This document shows positions 36,257 to 45,417 of a stretch of DNA of 64,000 nt, in pieces (position 1 is the first letter of the stretch; every line of letters starts with the position of its first letter). The notes beneath the pieces were generated by a model. The model did not search any database and was not told the origin of the DNA. It saw only the letters and a program-made list of their open reading frames with translations. The translations under genes were made by a program, and so were the position numbers. The stretch is from Vicinamibacterales bacterium (GTDB taxonomy: Bacteria; Acidobacteriota; Vicinamibacteria; Vicinamibacterales; UBA8438): NCBI GenBank assembly GCA_958296065.1, contig CATQHX010000020.1:1-64000 (forward strand). Reading direction: 5' to 3'.

Positions 36257-36296
36257 TTTGCACTTGACGATAAATTATTGCCACTTGAAAATAGAG
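36257..36296 (+). promoter_or_regulatory. AT-rich candidate promoter/operator of hicBA
   Basis: An AT-rich patch in a GC-rich setting directly before the HicB gene. It has TTGACG at 36264 as a possible -35 and AAAATA about 18 bases on as a weak -10, and the near-direct repeat TTGCACTTGA / TTGCCACTTGA, which may be an antitoxin binding site. Evidence is by eye only. Confidence 0.35.
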
Positions 36297-36307
36297 CCGG
36301 GGGAGCA

Positions 36308-36883
36308 ATGAAGGAGAAAGAGTCGGTCCAGAAGCTGGTGCTCGCCGCGGCGCAGCGTCTCTGCGACACCAGGGACGACTGGACGTTCACGCCCGCCGAG
36401 GTGGTGCGATCGCTGCCCGAGGTGAACGAGGCGACGGTACGAACGGAAGTCACCGGCCGGTGCTGCGTGAACGCGCCGGCTCATCACGCGCGGCGCTGGC
36501 CGTACTTTCGCCGCGTCGACCGCGGGCGCTATCGGATCGAACCAGCCTTCCGGCAGCGTCCGCCTGCGTCCGGCACCACCGGATACGCTCCCGCACGACG
36601 TCACACCGGCCAGCGCGTTGCGGAGACCGCGCCGGGGTACGGCGAAGAGCGCACCGACACCCGAGACACGGTCCATGCGGTCGTAACCGAGAGCGAGGGA
36701 TGGTACGTCGCGGAATGCCTGGAGTTCGCCGTCGTCACGCAGGCGAGGTCGTTCGACGATCTGCTCGCGAACCTCCGCGAGGCGCTGGCGCTGCACATGG
36801 ACGGCGAGGATCCCGCATGGCTCGGCCTGGGGTCCTCGCCCCGGCTGTTCGTGAGCTACGAAGCACGACTCGCCACCGACTGA
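36308..36883 (+). CDS. hicB: HicB-like antitoxin with extra N-terminal winged-helix domain
   Basis: 191 residues; GGGGGAG lies just before ATG 36308. The C-terminal 70 residues are a HicB domain (VHAVVTESEGWYVAECLEFA, ARSFDDLLANLREALALHM). The N-terminal 85 residues (KLVLAAAQRLCDTRDDWTFT, VRSLPEVNEATVRTEVTGRC) look like the DUF7669/restriction-associated winged-helix domain and not like a usual HicB C-terminal HTH. A basic linker of about 30 residues joins them. So the DNA-binding part is probably at the front of this antitoxin. The stop overlaps the hicA start (TGATG). Confidence 0.8.
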   Translation: MKEKESVQKLVLAAAQRLCDTRDDWTFTPAEVVRSLPEVNEATVRTEVTGRCCVNAPAHHARRWPYFRRVDRGRYRIEPAFRQRPPASGTTGYAPARRHTGQRVAETAPGYGEERTDTRDTVHAVVTESEGWYVAECLEFAVVTQARSFDDLLANLREALALHMDGEDPAWLGLGSSPRLFVSYEARLATD

Positions 36884-37128
36884 TGCCGCGTCTGCGACGC
36901 CTCTCGTCCAGCGACGTGCTGCGTATCTTCCACCGTATGGGTTTCGAGGTCGCCGGACAACGGGGCAGCCATGCCAAGCTGGTGCGTGTCTCTCCCAGCG
37001 GGGAGCGGCAGGTCCTGATCGTCCCCATCCACAGGCACCTGGCAACCGGCACCCTGCACGCCATCTATCGACAGGCGTCTCGCCTGGTGCCGTCCGTCAA
37101 TCTGCGTCGGGCGTTCTTCACGGACTGA
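36883..37128 (+). CDS. hicA: HicA toxin, mRNA interferase
   Basis: 81 residues from ATG at 36883, overlapping the antitoxin stop. It has the full HicA (YcfA) pattern: SSSDVLRIFHRMGFEVAGQR, the catalytic GSHAKL, then VPIHRHLATGTLHAIYRQ. HicA toxins cut mRNA and are held inactive by HicB. The gene order antitoxin-first is the reverse of the classical hicAB order but is common. All residues expected to be needed are present, so the toxin looks active. Confidence 0.88.
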   Translation: MPRLRRLSSSDVLRIFHRMGFEVAGQRGSHAKLVRVSPSGERQVLIVPIHRHLATGTLHAIYRQASRLVPSVNLRRAFFTD

Positions 37129-37253
37129 AGGCAGCGTGGGCAACCGTACGGCCCTACGCCTGCAAGGATGCGGCCACGCTACTTGCGGACTTCAATCTCG
37201 ATGCCATGTTGCAGGTAGTTCCCGTCGTTGCCCTTCACCATGTTCGCCGCCAC

Positions 37254-37283
37254 AAGGAAAGGCCCGGCATTGCTGCCGGGCCT
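37254..37283 (-). terminator. Intrinsic terminator after DUF1552 copy 2
   Basis: AGGCCCGGCA (37260-37269) and TGCCGGGCCT (37274-37283) form a perfect 10-bp stem with a 4-base loop. On the minus strand it is followed by TTTCCTT and lies 28 bases past the stop at 37311, fitting a terminator for the DUF1592-DUF1552 unit. Confidence 0.65.
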
Positions 37284-37310
37284 CAAAGTTCCGCCGCGCT
37301 CCGCCTTCTG

Positions 37311-38648
37311 CTAGCTGACGGTCAGAAGATCCAGCGGACCGGTGCTGTCGGCGATGCGCTCGACCGGCACGCCCATCTTGTCGAGGATGGTCAGGTGCAG
37401 GTTGGTGGCCGGCGTCTTCTCCTTGTACACGAGGTGACGCCCGCCCGGCCTGAGTTGACCCGACGCGCCGCCCACGACGACGATCGGCAGCCCCTTGTTG
37501 TCGTGCAGGTTGCTGTCCGACATCCCGGCGCCGTAGAGCAGCATCATGTGGTCGAGCAGGTTGCCGTCGCCGTCCGGCGTGGCCCGCGCCTTCTCGAGGA
37601 AGTACCCGAAGAGCGAGATGTGGAACTCGTTGATCTTCGCGATCTTCTCGTAGAGGGTCGGGTCGTTGCGGTGATGCGACGTCGGATGGTGCGAGTCGGG
37701 CACGCCAATCTCGGGATACGTCCGGCCGCTGATCTCGCGCGCCATCATGTAGGTGCTGACGCGGGTCAGGTCGGTCTGGTAAGCGAGAAGCATCAGATCG
37801 AACATCAGCCTGGCGTGCTCGGCGTAGGTCGCCGGAATGCCGGCCGGCTGGTCGACCTCGGGCAGCTCGCGGTCGCTCTGCTCCTCCGCCCGCTGGATGC
37901 GCCGCTCGATGTCGCGCACCGCCTCCAGGTACTCGTTGACGCGGACACGATCATTGGGACCGAGGCCGCGCTGCAGCGCGTCGACCTTCTCGGTCACCGA
38001 GTCGAGGATGCTCCGATCCTTCCGGATCCGGGCCATGCGCGCCGCCGAGTCGGTCGTTCCGGCGTCCCCGAAGAGGCGCTCGAAGACCGCGCGCGGGTTG
38101 TTCTCGCCGGAGAGCGGCGTCGTCTCGCTGCGCCACGCGATGGTGTTCGTGTAGGTGCAACTGAAGCCGACGTCGCACGACCCCGACACGTCGCGGCTGT
38201 CGAGAGCGATCTCGAGCGACGCGAGCTGCGTGTGCTGCTCGAAGCTGCGCGCGACGAGCTGGTCGACCGACACGCCCGCCTGCAGGTTGGACTCGGTCCG
38301 CGCCGGGGTCACGCCGGTCAGGAACCGGGTGGCGGCGCTGGCGTGCACTCCCGCGTTGCTGGGCACGGCGTTCAGGCCGGTCAGCACGTGCATCTGATCC
38401 TTGAACGCCTCGATGGGCTTCAGGATGCGGGTGGTCGCGAACCCGTCCCCGTCGGTCTCCGGCGTGAAGTGCTTCATCGCCATGCCGTTCGGCACGTAGA
38501 CGACGCCGAAGCGCCGCACCGGACGGGCCGCCGAGTTGCGAATGGCGGCGAACGCCGGCACCATGCCGTCGAGCAGCGGCAGCGCGAGCGACGCGCCGAT
38601 GCCGCGCAGGACGGTGCGGCGGGGGATGGATTTCTGGGTGACGATCAT
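37311..38648 (-). CDS. DUF1552 family exported protein, copy 2
   Basis: 445 residues from ATG at 38648, overlapping the upstream stop by ATGA. Nearly the same plan as copy 1 at 7085: Tat-like start IPRRTVLRGIGASLALPLLD, FGVVYVPNGMAMKHFTPE, SLEIALDSRDVSGSCDVGFS with cysteine pair, the HHPTSHHRNDPTLYEKIAKI segment, and MMLLYGAGMSDSNLHDNKGL. The differences from copy 1 are spread along the protein, so this is an old duplication and not a recent one. Likely works with the DUF1592 protein made from the same mRNA. Confidence 0.9.
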   Translation of the reverse strand: MIVTQKSIPRRTVLRGIGASLALPLLDGMVPAFAAIRNSAARPVRRFGVVYVPNGMAMKHFTPETDGDGFATTRILKPIEAFKDQMHVLTGLNAVPSNAGVHASAATRFLTGVTPARTESNLQAGVSVDQLVARSFEQHTQLASLEIALDSRDVSGSCDVGFSCTYTNTIAWRSETTPLSGENNPRAVFERLFGDAGTTDSAARMARIRKDRSILDSVTEKVDALQRGLGPNDRVRVNEYLEAVRDIERRIQRAEEQSDRELPEVDQPAGIPATYAEHARLMFDLMLLAYQTDLTRVSTYMMAREISGRTYPEIGVPDSHHPTSHHRNDPTLYEKIAKINEFHISLFGYFLEKARATPDGDGNLLDHMMLLYGAGMSDSNLHDNKGLPIVVVGGASGQLRPGGRHLVYKEKTPATNLHLTILDKMGVPVERIADSTGPLDLLTVS

Positions 38649-41131
38649 GAGTCTGACCTCCGCATCTGGAACGGGGTGCTGTTGACGATGCCGAGAATGA
38701 TAGACGACCACCGGTAGTCCTCGCCAGCGGCGTCCCGCACGATCCTGCGCACGGTCGGGGCGTCGTAGTACTCGACGCCGCGCCCGAGCGCGTACATCAG
38801 CAGCTTCTCGGTCACGGTGCCGACGAAGTCGTCCGGGCGATCGAGGAGCAGGTCGCGCAACCCGGCGCGGCCCTCGAACCGCACGCCGTCCGGCAGCACG
38901 CCGGAGGCGTCGACGGGCGTGCCCCCCTCGTTGTCATCGCGCCAGCCGCCGATGGCGTCGTAGTTCTGCAGTGAGAAGCCGATCGGGTCCATCGGCGCGT
39001 GGCACACCGAACAGGCCGGATTCTCGCGGTGCTGCACCATCGCCTCGCGCATCGACACCGGCTCGCCGTCCTCGTTCTGCTCCTCGAGAGCCGGGATGTC
39101 AGGCGGCGGCTCCGGCGGCGGCGCCCCGAGCAGGTTCTCGAGCACCCACTTGCCGCGCAGCACCGGCGACGTGCGGTTCGGGTAGGAGGTGACGGTCATG
39201 ACGCTGCCGTGGCCCAGGAGGCCGCCGCGCCGCGTGCCGGCGAGCTTCACGCGCCGGAACCGGTTCCCGTAGATGTTCGGGATTCCGTAGTGCTCGGCGA
39301 GCCGCTGGTTGACGTAGGTGTAGTCGGCCGACAGCAGCTCCAGAACGCTGGCGTCGGATCGCAACTGGTTGCCGATGAACAGCTCGGTCTCGCGCGTGAA
39401 CGCCTCGCGCAGGTTCTCGTCGAACTCCGGGAAGATGTTGGGGTCGGGATAGACGCCGCCCATGTTGCGCAGGTAGAGCCACTGGCCGGCAAAGTTGTCG
39501 ACCATCGCCTGCGAGCGCGGGTCGGCCATCATCCGGCGGACCTGCGACTCCAGAACCGCCGGGTCGCTCAGGGTCCCGCTCTCCGCCGCGGCGAGCAGCT
39601 CGTCGTCCGGAATGCTGCTCCACAGGAAGAACGACAGGCGGGAGGCGAGCTCGGTGTCGGTGACCGGATAGCTGGCGCCGCTGGCGATGTCCACCGGATC
39701 CCGCTCGACGCGGTAGAGGAAGTCGGGATCGGCCAGCAGCCGCTCGAGCGCGAACTGAATGCCCTTCTCGAAGCCGCCGTCGGCCCGGCCCCACTCGTAG
39801 AACTCCAGCAGCGTCGCCACGTCCGTCTCATTCACCGGCCGGCGGTACGCGCGCCGGGCGAGGGTGCCGAGAATCTGCCGGGCGCAGGCTTCCTGCTCCG
39901 CCCCGGGAGCCGCGGCCTCCGGCAGGCAGGTGAAGATGCGGCGCCGGGTGGGCGTGTCGCCCGGCCCGTCCACGCTGAGCGGCCCGGTGATCTGCACGCT
40001 GGACAGGGCCGGATTGCCGTCCGGCATCTCGTTGATGGCCAGGGCGAAACCGGTCTGCCGAGGCTGCAGCACGCCCTCCTCTTCCCACGTTTCGCGCGGG
40101 AAGGAGACGCCGACGGTGTGCGGGCCCGCCGCGACCGAGACGGTCACCTCCAGCGGATCGTCGGCGTGCAGCACGTAGTGCTCCCAGTCGTCCGTCCCGC
40201 GGATGTTGCCGGCGAAGCTGATCGGGGCGGGCATCCCCGGCGCCTCGCCGCCGAACCGGAACTGCTCGATGCGGCGGCCGTCAAGCCGGAACTCGATCTC
40301 GTGCACCGCGTCGATGCCCCGCACGTAGCCGACGTAGTTGGTCTGCAGGCGCACCTTGATGCGGTATTCGCCGTCCACCGGAAAGTGGTGGCGGATCGCG
40401 GCCCCGCCGCGCGACCCGAACGGCAGATCCTCGCTCTGCTGATCGTTCTGGATCAGGTTCAGCGGAACGTCGTAGGTCGCGATCTCGGCGCCGCCCGTCG
40501 GCTCTTCGCCGATGGCCAGGCGGCCGATCTTCTTGGCGGCCGAGACGTAGCGCTCGAACAGGGCCGGCGACAGCGAGAGCGAGGTGGCGATGTTGTCAAA
40601 GCCGTTCCGATCCGGCGCGTCGGCCGGAATGAGCGCGGCGACGTCGATCTCCAGGTCGAGCAGGTCGCGGACGACGTTGCGGTACTCCGACTGGTTCAGG
40701 CGATGGAAGGCCTGGGTCCGGCCGGGATTCGGACGCGCCTCCGCAACGCGGTCCAACTCGTCCTCGAGCCAGCGGCGGAAGCCGTCGTAGGTCTCCTTGT
40801 CGGGGCGGGAGCGGGGCTGCGGGGGCATCGCTCCGACGCGCAGCTTGCGGACCACTTTCTCCCACAACTCGGGGTCCTGAGCCACATCGTCGACATCCGC
40901 GGCGTCGAGGGCCAGACCGACGAGGCGCAACTGCTCGGCCATCATGCCGGTGCCGTTGCCGGCGACCACGCGTTCGTTGTGGCAGGTGACGCAGTACCGG
41001 TCGAGCAGCGCCCGTTGCGCGGACACGGCCGCGGCCCCGGGCTCCTCGGCCTGCGCGAACGCCGTCTCGACCGCCGCGACCGGCAGCATGAGGACGGCGG
41101 CGACACCCGCGGCGAACCAGCTCTTGCGCAC
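38645..41131 (-). CDS. DUF1592/DUF1588/DUF1585 secreted cytochrome protein, copy 2
   Basis: 828 residues. Signal peptide 1-27 (AAVLMLPVAAVETAFAQAEE), haem motif CVTCH at about 47-51, DUF1587 (FHRLNQSEYRNVVRDLLDLE), beta-rich middle, DUF1595 (ILGTLARRAYRRPVNETD), DUF1592 (RLSFFLWSSIPDDELLAAAE), DUF1588 with SVCHAPMDPIGFSLQNY, DUF1585 (VTEKLLMYALGRGVEYYDAP). The second CxxCH (CSVCH) falls in DUF1588. Same order, size and ATGA overlap with DUF1552 as copy 1. The ankyrin gene at 41334 is divergent from it, where copy 1's ankyrin gene follows on the same strand. Confidence 0.92.
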   Translation of the reverse strand: MRKSWFAAGVAAVLMLPVAAVETAFAQAEEPGAAAVSAQRALLDRYCVTCHNERVVAGNGTGMMAEQLRLVGLALDAADVDDVAQDPELWEKVVRKLRVGAMPPQPRSRPDKETYDGFRRWLEDELDRVAEARPNPGRTQAFHRLNQSEYRNVVRDLLDLEIDVAALIPADAPDRNGFDNIATSLSLSPALFERYVSAAKKIGRLAIGEEPTGGAEIATYDVPLNLIQNDQQSEDLPFGSRGGAAIRHHFPVDGEYRIKVRLQTNYVGYVRGIDAVHEIEFRLDGRRIEQFRFGGEAPGMPAPISFAGNIRGTDDWEHYVLHADDPLEVTVSVAAGPHTVGVSFPRETWEEEGVLQPRQTGFALAINEMPDGNPALSSVQITGPLSVDGPGDTPTRRRIFTCLPEAAAPGAEQEACARQILGTLARRAYRRPVNETDVATLLEFYEWGRADGGFEKGIQFALERLLADPDFLYRVERDPVDIASGASYPVTDTELASRLSFFLWSSIPDDELLAAAESGTLSDPAVLESQVRRMMADPRSQAMVDNFAGQWLYLRNMGGVYPDPNIFPEFDENLREAFTRETELFIGNQLRSDASVLELLSADYTYVNQRLAEHYGIPNIYGNRFRRVKLAGTRRGGLLGHGSVMTVTSYPNRTSPVLRGKWVLENLLGAPPPEPPPDIPALEEQNEDGEPVSMREAMVQHRENPACSVCHAPMDPIGFSLQNYDAIGGWRDDNEGGTPVDASGVLPDGVRFEGRAGLRDLLLDRPDDFVGTVTEKLLMYALGRGVEYYDAPTVRRIVRDAAGEDYRWSSIILGIVNSTPFQMRRSDS

Positions 41132-41333
41132 CGATGGCCCCTTTCGGATCGTATGGAGCGGTAACGAGATCCGCTAGTTTGAACGCATCCGGCGTGCATT
41201 GTCAATCGTCTCCTGCTGCGGTAGCATGGGCCGCGGATCGGCTCCACCGGGCACGATTTCGCTCACGCATACGTACCACGGACGGACCCGGCGGCAGGCA
41301 CCGCGCCCCGGGCGCGCAGGAGGCGAAGTGGAC

Positions 41334-42905
41334 ATGAAGGCGACGCGTATCGCGAACGACTGGAGGCTCCGCGTGCTGCTCGCGGCAGTAATCGCGGCGC
41401 TCCTGGCCGGGGACTCGGAAGCGGCGGCCGGCGGCATCGATGCACCCGCGATCGTCGAGGCGGCGCGCGCACAGGGCGCCGACACCGTCCGGACTCTCCT
41501 CGCCGAGGGGGTCGACGTCGATACCGCCCAGCCCGACGGCGCCACCGCCCTGCACTGGGCCGCCTACCGCAACGACCCGGAAATCGCCGCACTCCTGCTC
41601 GACGCCGGCGCGGACGTCGACGCCACCAACGAGCTCGGCGCGACGCCGGTCTGGTTGGCGGCCGACAACGGCAGCGCCGCGATGGTCGAGCGGCTGCTCG
41701 CGGCGGGGGCCGACCCGGACATCGCGCTGCACAACGGCGAGACGCCGGTCATGACCGCTTCGCGCACCGGGAACGCGGACGCCGTGCGGTTGCTCGCGGC
41801 CGGCGGCGCGGACGTCAACGTAAAGGAACGCTCGCGCGGGCAGACCGCCCTGATGTGGGCCGTGGCCCAGGGCCACCACGAGATCATCGACGTGCTGCTG
41901 GCGCACGGGGCGGACGTCCACGCCCGCTCCCGTGTCCGCCCCCGCATGATGCACGCCGATTCCACCAACGGGTCGCAGTACGACCAGGGCCTCGTCTGGA
42001 ACCGGGGCGGCTACACGCCGCTGCTGTTCGCGGCCCGCCATGGTGACGTCGAGGCGGGACGGCGGCTCGCCGGCGCCGGCGCCGACATCGATGACGCGGC
42101 GCCCACCGGCGCCAGCGCGCTGGTCGTGGCGGCGCACGGCGGCCATCTCGACTTCGCGCGGTTCGCGCTCGGCGCGGGTGCCGATCCCAACGACATCGGG
42201 GCCGGATATACGGCGCTGCACGCCGCGATCCTGCGGGGCGACTCGAAGCTGGCGACCGCTCTGCTGGCGGCCGGCGCGGACCCGAACCAGCGCCTCGAGA
42301 GCGGGACGCCGCTCCGCCGCGCGGGCCAGGACTGGGCCATCGCGCCGCAGCTCGTCAGTGCCACGCCCTACTGGCTGGCCGCCTACTATCAGGAAGCGGA
42401 TCTCATGCGCGCGCTGGCATCCTGGGGCGCGGGCCCGTCACTGACCACGCTCGAGCGCTGGGCGTACGTCTTCGAGCGGGCCGGCGGGGTCGGGCCGCCG
42501 CACATTGCGGGCGGCTTCCAGACGCCGCTGCTGGCCGCGGTCAGCGGTGCGTACAATCGGGGGCGGACCTTCAACAGCTCGCTGCGGAACCCCGACCGCG
42601 AGGAGCGGGCCGCGTACGAAGCAGCGAAGGCAGCCATCGAGCACGGGGCGGACGTCAACCGGGTCGACCGCGCCGGCACCGCGCCGCTGCACAGCGCCGC
42701 GCAGCGCAACTACGCCACGATCGTCGAGCTGCTCGCCGCCAACGGCGCCGACCTCGACATGAAGAACGGCAGCGGGACGACGGCCCTGACGCTGGCCGAG
42801 CGCGCCGAGGCGCGGCGCCTCGAGCGCCCCGACATCACCCGCTATCCGAGCGGCAACTCGGCGCAAGCGCTGCGCGACCTCCGCGCCGGCAAGGGAAACC
42901 AATAG
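41334..42905 (+). CDS. Exported ankyrin-repeat protein, copy 2
   Basis: 523 residues from ATG at 41334, with AGGAGG about ten bases upstream; the frame opens earlier but is not protein-like there. After a signal peptide (LRVLLAAVIAALLAGDSEAA) there are eight or more ankyrin repeats, for example DTAQPDGATALHWAAYRNDP and RGQTALMWAVAQGHHEIIDV. Wide inserts between repeats match those of copy 1 (5328-6971), so the two are true paralogues. Its start is 203 bases from that of the divergent DUF1592 gene, and the two may share a control region. Confidence 0.9.
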   Translation: MKATRIANDWRLRVLLAAVIAALLAGDSEAAAGGIDAPAIVEAARAQGADTVRTLLAEGVDVDTAQPDGATALHWAAYRNDPEIAALLLDAGADVDATNELGATPVWLAADNGSAAMVERLLAAGADPDIALHNGETPVMTASRTGNADAVRLLAAGGADVNVKERSRGQTALMWAVAQGHHEIIDVLLAHGADVHARSRVRPRMMHADSTNGSQYDQGLVWNRGGYTPLLFAARHGDVEAGRRLAGAGADIDDAAPTGASALVVAAHGGHLDFARFALGAGADPNDIGAGYTALHAAILRGDSKLATALLAAGADPNQRLESGTPLRRAGQDWAIAPQLVSATPYWLAAYYQEADLMRALASWGAGPSLTTLERWAYVFERAGGVGPPHIAGGFQTPLLAAVSGAYNRGRTFNSSLRNPDREERAAYEAAKAAIEHGADVNRVDRAGTAPLHSAAQRNYATIVELLAANGADLDMKNGSGTTALTLAERAEARRLERPDITRYPSGNSAQALRDLRAGKGNQ

Positions 42906-43265
42906 ACCAGGGCGACCGAGGAGTGGCAGCCGCAATAGCGCACCCTGAGGGTGGCGGCGCACCCTGATGGGTCGCGTCGGGAGCTTCGCTGACGAAAACC
43001 GCTGCGGCGCAAGCCCACTCGACGTCCGCGACTGTCTCGCCGTCTACCCCGGCCGTGCCGCCGTTCGGCACTTCTTCGGTCGGCGAACGATCTCGAAGGA
43101 GCCGCGCGGTCACCGTACCGCCCGGCTCCCTTCCTTGTGGACCTCGCATGCCGTCGACAGAGGCGATTGACGCCGGCTTCTCGAATGCACGCCAATCGAA
43201 CGCACGCCGGTGAACCCGTGCCGGATACGCGCCACGGGCACCGGATGAACACCAGGAGGATTGCA
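42906..43265. other. 360-base gap with no supported gene
   Basis: Between the ankyrin gene and the quinoprotein gene I see no convincing coding frame. The only structure noted is the 13-base palindrome CACCCTGAGGGTG near 42944-42956, followed by a second CACCCTGATGGGT, which may serve as a weak hairpin after the ankyrin gene. Confidence 0.5.
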
Positions 43266-45305
43266 GTGACAGGTTACGCTCGTGGACTCGCGCCGCGTCG
43301 CTCCGACACCCGATTCCGGCGGTCATCGATCCTCGGCATCGTCGCCGCGTGCGCGATGGTCTCCGCCGTGGCCGCCCCCGCCCTCGCGCAGCACGGAGCC
43401 CCGAACGGCGAGTGGCCATCCTACGGCGGAGACCTCGGCGGCACCAAGTACTCGGGCCTCGATCAGATCGATGCGAGCAACTTCAACGAGCTGGAGATCG
43501 CCTGGCGCTGGCGGTCGGCGGACGAGTCGCTCGACCTCGACGCCCTGCGCGAGATTCACGAGGATCTGAGCATTGTCAACATGAAGGTCACCCCGCTGAT
43601 GGTCGGCGGGACGGTCTACATCGTGACGCCCCTCAGGCTCGCCGTCGCGCTCGACGCCGGGACCGGCGCCGTCGAGTGGATCCACGACCCGGACGTGGTC
43701 CGCGGCACGCGGTTCGCGATCAACACCAGCGGCTACAGCACACGCGGTCTGGCCTACTGGACAGACGGCGACGAGGCGCGCCTCTTCTACGGCACACCGG
43801 ACGGGTACCTGCTGGCCGTCGACGCGGAGACCGGCGAGCCGGCGCGCGGCTTCGGCGACAACGGGCGCATCGACATCGCCGACGGGATCCCGCGCAACGG
43901 CCGGGGCACGGTCGACAACCAGGGCCATCCCTGGATCAGCCTCAACTCGCCCCCCATCGTCGCGCACGACGTGGTCGTGACCCCGATGTCCATCTCCGAT
44001 CAGCCGATCGCGCGCGAGCAGGCGCCGGGCTGGGTCAAGGGCATCGACGCCCGCACCGGCGACACGCGGTGGACGTTCCGCACCGTCCCGCAGGCCGACG
44101 ACTTGGGGGTCGACACCTGGCTGAACGACTCGTGGCGCTACACCGGCGGCACCAACGTCTGGTCGGCCTTCAGCGTCGACGACGAGCTGGGCTACATCTA
44201 CCTGCCGACGGGCACCCCGACCAACGACTACTACGGCGGGCACCGCCTCGGCGACAACCTCTTCGCCGAGAGCCTCGTGGCCCTCGACATCCGGACCGGC
44301 GAACGCATCTGGCACTTCCAGACCGTGCACCACGGCGTCTGGGACTACGACTTCCCCACCCACCCGAACCTGGTCGACGTCACCGTCGACGGCCGCGAGA
44401 TCAAGGCGCTGGCGCAGGTCAGCAAGCAGGGCTACGCCTACGTCTTCGACCGCGTCACCGGCGAGCCGGTGTGGCCCATCGAGGAGCGCGCGGTGGAGAC
44501 CGACACCGACCTGCCCGGCGAAGTGCTGTCGCCGACCCAGCCGTTCCCGACGAAGCCGCTGCCCTTCGAGGATCTGGGATCGTCCATCGAGCAGCTCGTC
44601 GACTTCATGCCGGAGATCCGCGCCCTGGCGGTCGAGGCGGTGCGCAACCACCGGCTCGGCGGGCTGTTCTCGCCGCCGATGCTGTCAGTCGAAGGCGGCC
44701 TGCAGGGAACGATCCAGCGCCCGGCCATCGGCGGCGGTGCCAACTGGATGGGGGCCGCGGTGGATCCGGAGACCGGCATCCTCTACGTCCCGTCGGAGAA
44801 CGCCTACTCCATCATGAAGTACATCACCCCGGACGCCGAGGGCGCCAACCTCGAGCTCACCCAGGGAGGCTTCGCCACGCCGTCCCTGATGCCGCAGGGC
44901 CTGCCGCTGTTCAAGCCGCCCTACTCGCGCATCACCGCCATCGACCTCAACACCGGCGACCACGCCTGGATGCAGCCCAACGGCGACGGCAACCGCTTCC
45001 GCAACCACCCGCGCCTGCGCGACCTGAATCTGCCGCCGGTCGGCGGCGACGGCCGCGGCGGGCCGGTGCTGACGAAGACGCTGCTCGTGAGCGCCCTGAC
45101 CGCGGGCGGGACCGACAATGATGACGGTCCGCGACTGGTGGCCCGCGACAAGGCGACCGGCGAGATCGTCGGCTCGGTGGACCTGCCCGGCGGCGCCATC
45201 GGGACGCCGATGACGTATATGCATGAGGGGCGGCAGTTCATCGCGCTGACCGTCGGCGGCGAGGTGCCGGAGCTGGTGGCGTTCGCGCTTCCAGAACGAG
45301 ACTAG
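43266..45305 (+). CDS. PQQ-dependent dehydrogenase (quinoprotein), copy B
   Basis: 679 residues from GTG at 43266, preferred because AGGAGG ends seven bases before it; ATG at 43245 is the other choice and would place that AGGAGG inside the gene. Signal peptide ILGIVAACAMVSAVAAPALA. Propeller repeats start at GEWPSYGGDLGGTKYSGLDQ. Key segments: GWVKGIDARTGDTRWTFRTV, HHGVWDYDFPTHPNLVDV, KQGYAYVFDRVTGEPVWPIE, LSPTQPFPTKPLPFEDLG, PPYSRITAIDLNTGDHAWMQ. Very close to copy C at 58969, more distant from copy A. Lacks a cytochrome domain, so an external cytochrome or a membrane quinone carrier must take the electrons. Confidence 0.9.
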   Translation: MTGYARGLAPRRSDTRFRRSSILGIVAACAMVSAVAAPALAQHGAPNGEWPSYGGDLGGTKYSGLDQIDASNFNELEIAWRWRSADESLDLDALREIHEDLSIVNMKVTPLMVGGTVYIVTPLRLAVALDAGTGAVEWIHDPDVVRGTRFAINTSGYSTRGLAYWTDGDEARLFYGTPDGYLLAVDAETGEPARGFGDNGRIDIADGIPRNGRGTVDNQGHPWISLNSPPIVAHDVVVTPMSISDQPIAREQAPGWVKGIDARTGDTRWTFRTVPQADDLGVDTWLNDSWRYTGGTNVWSAFSVDDELGYIYLPTGTPTNDYYGGHRLGDNLFAESLVALDIRTGERIWHFQTVHHGVWDYDFPTHPNLVDVTVDGREIKALAQVSKQGYAYVFDRVTGEPVWPIEERAVETDTDLPGEVLSPTQPFPTKPLPFEDLGSSIEQLVDFMPEIRALAVEAVRNHRLGGLFSPPMLSVEGGLQGTIQRPAIGGGANWMGAAVDPETGILYVPSENAYSIMKYITPDAEGANLELTQGGFATPSLMPQGLPLFKPPYSRITAIDLNTGDHAWMQPNGDGNRFRNHPRLRDLNLPPVGGDGRGGPVLTKTLLVSALTAGGTDNDDGPRLVARDKATGEIVGSVDLPGGAIGTPMTYMHEGRQFIALTVGGEVPELVAFALPERD

Positions 45306-45417
45306 TGTCCGTAGAACTCCGAGCCAGTCCGTGGAACGCCGCGCAATCCCAGGGACTGCGTGTACCGCGCGATGCCGTTCAACCAGCCCGTAGCGGCCGC
45401 ACGCCCAGAGCACAGAA

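Noticed and set aside
37179..37260. Minus-strand stretch reading FLVAANMVKGNDGNYLQHGI then EIEVRK and a stop
   Set aside because: It looks like the tail of some protein, but it runs out into the terminator hairpin and has no start; too short to name.
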